64,000 nucleotides of DNA, from the NCBI GenBank assembly GCA_012934845.2, contig WNNJ02003129.1:124001-188000 (forward strand), in the 5' to 3' direction. Position 1 is the first letter of the stretch. Each line of letters opens with the position of its first letter. Shown piece by piece: positions 61,077 through 64,000 of this stretch. The translations under genes were made by a program, and so were the position numbers. The notes below the pieces were generated by a model that saw nothing but the letters and a program-made list of their open reading frames with translations, was not told the DNA's origin and searched no databases. Source of the stretch: Pomphorhynchus laevis. Lineage: Eukaryota; Acanthocephala; Palaeacanthocephala; Echinorhynchida; Pomphorhynchidae.

Positions 61077-62008
61077 ATATTAATTCTGGCGTACCGCAGG
61101 GATCAGTCCTTGACCCACTGATCTTTATAATCTTCATTAATGATCTGCTACTCCGCTTATCATGCTCTCATCTAGCGTTTGCAGACGATCTAAAGATTTG
61201 GTCGATCATTAGAAGTCCTGCTGATCGAGTATCGTTACAAAATGATCTAAACTCCCTGATCAAGTGGTGCGATTCTACCGGACTACGGTTGAATGTTGAT
61301 AAATGTGTCCTCATGCAACTAGGTCGCCCTATTGAAACTCTAAGGTACTTTATTGGAGATATGGTCTTAAAGGAAGTGTCTCATCATAAGGATTTAGGGA
61401 TTATTGTCCATAGATCCTTGAAAACAAAGTTGAACACCGACTTCTTTCTAGGTAAAGCTACTAGGGCGTTATATTGTATTAAAAATGCATTCCTCAGGTT
61501 AAGCTGTCACATGTTTAAGAGGTTATTCATCTCCATCGTCAGGCCACACTTGGAGTACTGCATTCAGGCTTGTTTCCCTGTCACTAAGCAAGAACTATTA
61601 GACCTGGAGTCTATTCTTAGGCGCGGATTGAGGCTCTGTATTGGCTTAAGTGGTATTGACTATTATGTACGTCTAAGTCGTATTGGGATGTTGTCGGTAC
61701 GTGAGAGGTTCATATCCTTGGAAATGCTATGTATATGGCATATGTCGAATGATGTGGTAGGTTATCCCACCGATGTAATCACTAGGCGGGTAGATCAGTT
61801 GCGGGGACATAGCAGAGTCTTGTATAAATTTAGATTTGACAGATTACCAAAAGTGTATAGACTCTCAAGGAGAGGAATTAACATGTGGAATTCGTTGCCT
61901 GAGGAAGTCGTTGCATCCCCCAGTTTGAGAACGTTTAAATCACGATGCTACAAATGGATACATGAACAATGCCGCCATTCAACACTACCACTGGAATACC
62001 CTAATTAG
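61046..62008 (+). pseudogene. LINE family A ORF2, second half of reverse transcriptase and C-terminal domain
   Basis: After the frameshift the palm continues with NSGVPQGSVLDPLIFIIFIN and the catalytic LAFADDLKIW, then GLRLNVDKCVLMQLGRP and HHKDLGIIVHRSLKTKL. The CR1/Jockey-type end follows: IVRPHLEYCIQACFPVTKQE, DLESILRRGLRLCIG, then RRGINMWNSLPEEVVASPS and KSRCYKWIHEQ. No further break was seen to the stop. The same C-terminal segment is present in the truncated copies at 1896-2325 and 62870-63560. Confidence 0.85.
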
Positions 62009-62139
62009 CTACGTTGACTGACCATTGCTTTTGTTTTATTTTTTTTATTATTTTTTTTGGACTCTGCCTGAATAGCCTTTTGGCTTTGGTATGTATTGGA
62101 ATAATAATAAACTTAATAAACAATTTTGATCATTGTTTC

Positions 62140-62705
62140 CACTTATTCGAAGGTCGGGTTGTGGAGACAGTGCTCGGACGAGACGTGACCAAGTATCACA
62201 ATCCTGTGTGGCAAACCAGACTTCACTTTAGATATTCCTAAGCGTTCCTTGGAAATATAGAGAGTTTGATTTGTCCCCTATACCGATGTCTGCTTCAAGG
62301 TCTCCGTCCATAAAGTCCAATCTGGAACACTTAACAAGGAAGAGGCGCCCTAGCAATCCTCAAAACTTAGCCGAGCCACCTCAGCTGATTTCCTTCAAGA
62401 AGTAAGTAATTTTGGAGTAAAGCGGATGGCCGAGCTTTGAAGAAAGCTTGGTAATACGAGCTTACCCAGAAGGAACCTCATTTCGCTCACCTGTACTCTA
62501 AATATAGCCTTTATTACAACTGATCTGCGCAAAGAAATCATAATCTCCCTATTATTCCTACCATCACTCGAAAACAAGACGCTCAAGTACTTGAGCTCCT
62601 CCACGTCGAGTAAAACCTTATCACCAATTCGTATCGACGATGCTACCTTGTTTCGAGCAGAGCACATCGAGACAGTTTTGGATTTGCTAACTTCCTTGAC
62701 AATTA
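62140..62705 (-). mobile_element. RTE-like LINE fragment, C-terminal end, degenerate
   Basis: On the minus strand, SKSKTVSMCSARNKVASSI, then KVLLDVEELKYLSVLFSSDG and NNREIMISLRR, resemble the segment after the palm of RTE/BovB-type enzymes ('VE.F.YLG..ISSDG....EI..RI'). Further on, LRWLG, a stop, and VLRIARAPLP at about 62370-62330 resembles the conserved LRWLGHVLRM motif. The plus-oriented LINE A ends just before it, so two unrelated LINEs abut tail to tail. Confidence 0.65.
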
Positions 62706-62869
62706 ATTAATTAAATGGTCAAATGCAATTTTAAACAATTTATGCCAGTAAAGGAGGTTATCAGCGCTTAGAATCTTAATTATTTAAATTCGAAAACTAT
62801 AGCTTAGGCTCTAATAAGCTTAATTGATTAATTAGCTGATCATGTGAAATTCCAGATGGAAGTTAATAA

Positions 62870-63560
62870 AATTTATGAATGGAGTTGTCAAACCGGATTT
62901 TTGATTAACGTATCGAAATGTGCTCACATGCGCTTTGGAAGGTCTTCACTTATATATTCATATATGATAGGGTTGCAAGAGATCGAAAAAGTTGTGAGTG
63001 TTCGGATTTTGAAATAATTTTTGATCGGACCTTGAGAACCAGAGTTGACACTGATCTTTCGCACCTATCACCTTCATACTTTTGCGCAATATATAAATAT
63101 CTAGTACGTCCTCATTTAGAATACAATATCCAAGCTAATTTTCCAATTAAGAAGGGTGAGGTTAACAATTTAGAATGTATTCTACGACGTGGTAACAAAT
63201 TATGCACTGAAATTTAAAATCTGAGCTCCTCACAAAGCCTACTCGCGGTGAATGTTAATAGTGTATGTTGCAGGTAAATGTACCTATATATGCTAGCCAT
63301 GTACTTTCTGGTAAAGGGAATTCACAGGTATCCACAAAAATATGTGGTAGCAAATAGAATACGGTGCCACATTTGACACTTGTTTCACCTGATGAATTGT
63401 GGACATGGGTCACGTAGCACATAATCTCGATTATCCCACAGAGCATTACGAGCTTGGAACGGTCTTCCGAATGAGATTGTGGCACTGCCCGTGTCTAGTT
63501 TTCGAAGGGCTGTTCTTAATTAAAGTAGCAGCCCGTGTATTCGAGTATCGCCTTTTAATT
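62870..63560 (+). mobile_element. LINE family A, degenerate C-terminal fragment
   Basis: Segments visible across shifting frames are LINVSKCAHMRFG, DFEIIFDRTLRTRVDTDL, YLVRPHLEYNIQANFP with NNLECILRRGNKLC, and near the end LRAWNGLPNEIVALPV. These line up in order with the C-terminal half of the ORF2 at 61280-61960. It is much more decayed than that copy. Confidence 0.65.
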
Positions 63561-63639
63561 TTATTTTATTCTATTCAATTTATCAATGATTTATTGTGAT
63601 CAAGTAAATAACCATTGTGTGTTAAACTCTGCATTGTAA

Positions 63640-63915
63640 TAATAACCAATACCTAATAAATTTCAATAATACAAATTTTATTTAATGTGGCAAATGCGTA
63701 CAAGCTGCACGCTTACAAGTCCACAAACAAAAATGAAAAAGTCAAGCAGATAAATTGTTTAAATGGGATCGGATTTGTCGTTTGAAGCACGGCAGGGAAG
63801 TTGATTGACGTATATGAATGGGCAGATGGTTCCACGATAGAGGAGCAGACACCAGGAAGGAGCGGAGTCCAAAGGAGGTAGAGTAGTTTGGGACATGTAA
63901 AAGAAGGGAATTACA
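63640..63915 (-). mobile_element. LINE family B, 3' end on the minus strand
   Basis: The minus frame encodes LLLHVPNYSTSFGLRSFLV, LSWNHLPIHIRQSTSLPC and KRQIRSHLNNL, the end of family B ORF2. The tail with gtaagcgtgcagcttgtacg and catttgccacattaaat ends near 63640. It is 5'-truncated. Confidence 0.75.
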
Positions 63916-63919
63916 ATAA

Positions 63920-64000
63920 CTAATAAACAAAAAATTTTAAGACCTTAAACACACAATCAATCCAGTTCCAGATCATACATTCCAGATCTATCCACTTCTA
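63920..64000 (+). mobile_element. LINE family B 5' end entering the window edge
   Basis: The sequence aacaaaaaattttaagacct followed by taaacacacaa is the same 31 bp that starts the family B copy at 4050 on the minus strand, directly before its ORF1 leader. A further family B copy on the plus strand therefore seems to begin here and continue beyond the window. Confidence 0.55.

Larger units (their letters stand above)
59072..62115 (+). mobile_element. LINE family A, CR1/Jockey-type, ORF2 nearly complete
   Basis: ORF2 runs from an open region at about 59072 to the TAG at 62006-62008, followed by a T-rich 3' UTR and an aataataataaacttaataa tail. It carries an AP-type endonuclease and a reverse transcriptase with the C-terminal domain. 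ORF1 is not visible upstream, so the copy is probably 5'-truncated just before the endonuclease. One frameshift in the reverse transcriptase is the only clear lesion, which suggests a fairly young insertion. Confidence 0.85.

Overview
The window is AT-rich, intron-bearing eukaryotic DNA with no operons, ribosome binding sites or CRISPR arrays. The content fits an invertebrate animal: short GT-AG introns (41 to 57 bp, beside kilobase-scale ones), an RNF10 orthologue, a multi-C2H2 zinc-finger gene, CR1/Jockey-type and RTE-type LINEs, Penelope-like retroelements and a Merlin DNA transposon. The phylum cannot be fixed from the sequence alone.

Two host genes stand out. On the + strand, a large C2H2 zinc-finger gene runs from at least 21524 to 31560. 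Six exons were assembled by eye and all splice phases agree; the 5' end is not found. On the - strand, an orthologue of RNF10, the RING E3 ligase that acts on 40S ribosomal proteins, runs from about 56553 down to 42756. Eleven exons were recognised, one internal exon is probably missing, and the true 5' exon is uncertain. Its RING domain is split by a 4.7 kb intron that holds a broken Penelope-like element.

The rest is mostly mobile-element debris in AT-rich filler. 0-6 kb: an inverted AT-rich repeat, a LINE 3' end, Penelope-like fragments, a LINE ORF1 with a PHD-like finger, and a transposon-borne nuclease-like domain. 6-21 kb: sparse, with MITEs, a LINE fragment at 17.8 kb and the second arm of the inverted repeat at 18.9-20 kb. 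32-38 kb: foldback and MITE families and an apparently intact Merlin element (33532-35747) with terminal inverted repeats and an intron in its transposase. 38-42.4 kb: a pogo-like fragment inside terminal repeats, a second Penelope-like copy with its structured tail, and a satellite-like array (unit near 115 bp) around a GC-rich RTE fragment. 57-64 kb: a LINE graveyard with at least five nested or abutting copies on both strands, the longest carrying endonuclease and reverse transcriptase with one frameshift.

The most interesting unnamed signal is a roughly 160-nt module behind the Penelope-like copies, best seen at 4140-4298 and 39903-40061. It has an outer stem, an 8-bp hairpin and a possible H-type pseudoknot whose geometry is preserved between copies. 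It does not fit the hammerhead consensus that such elements often carry.
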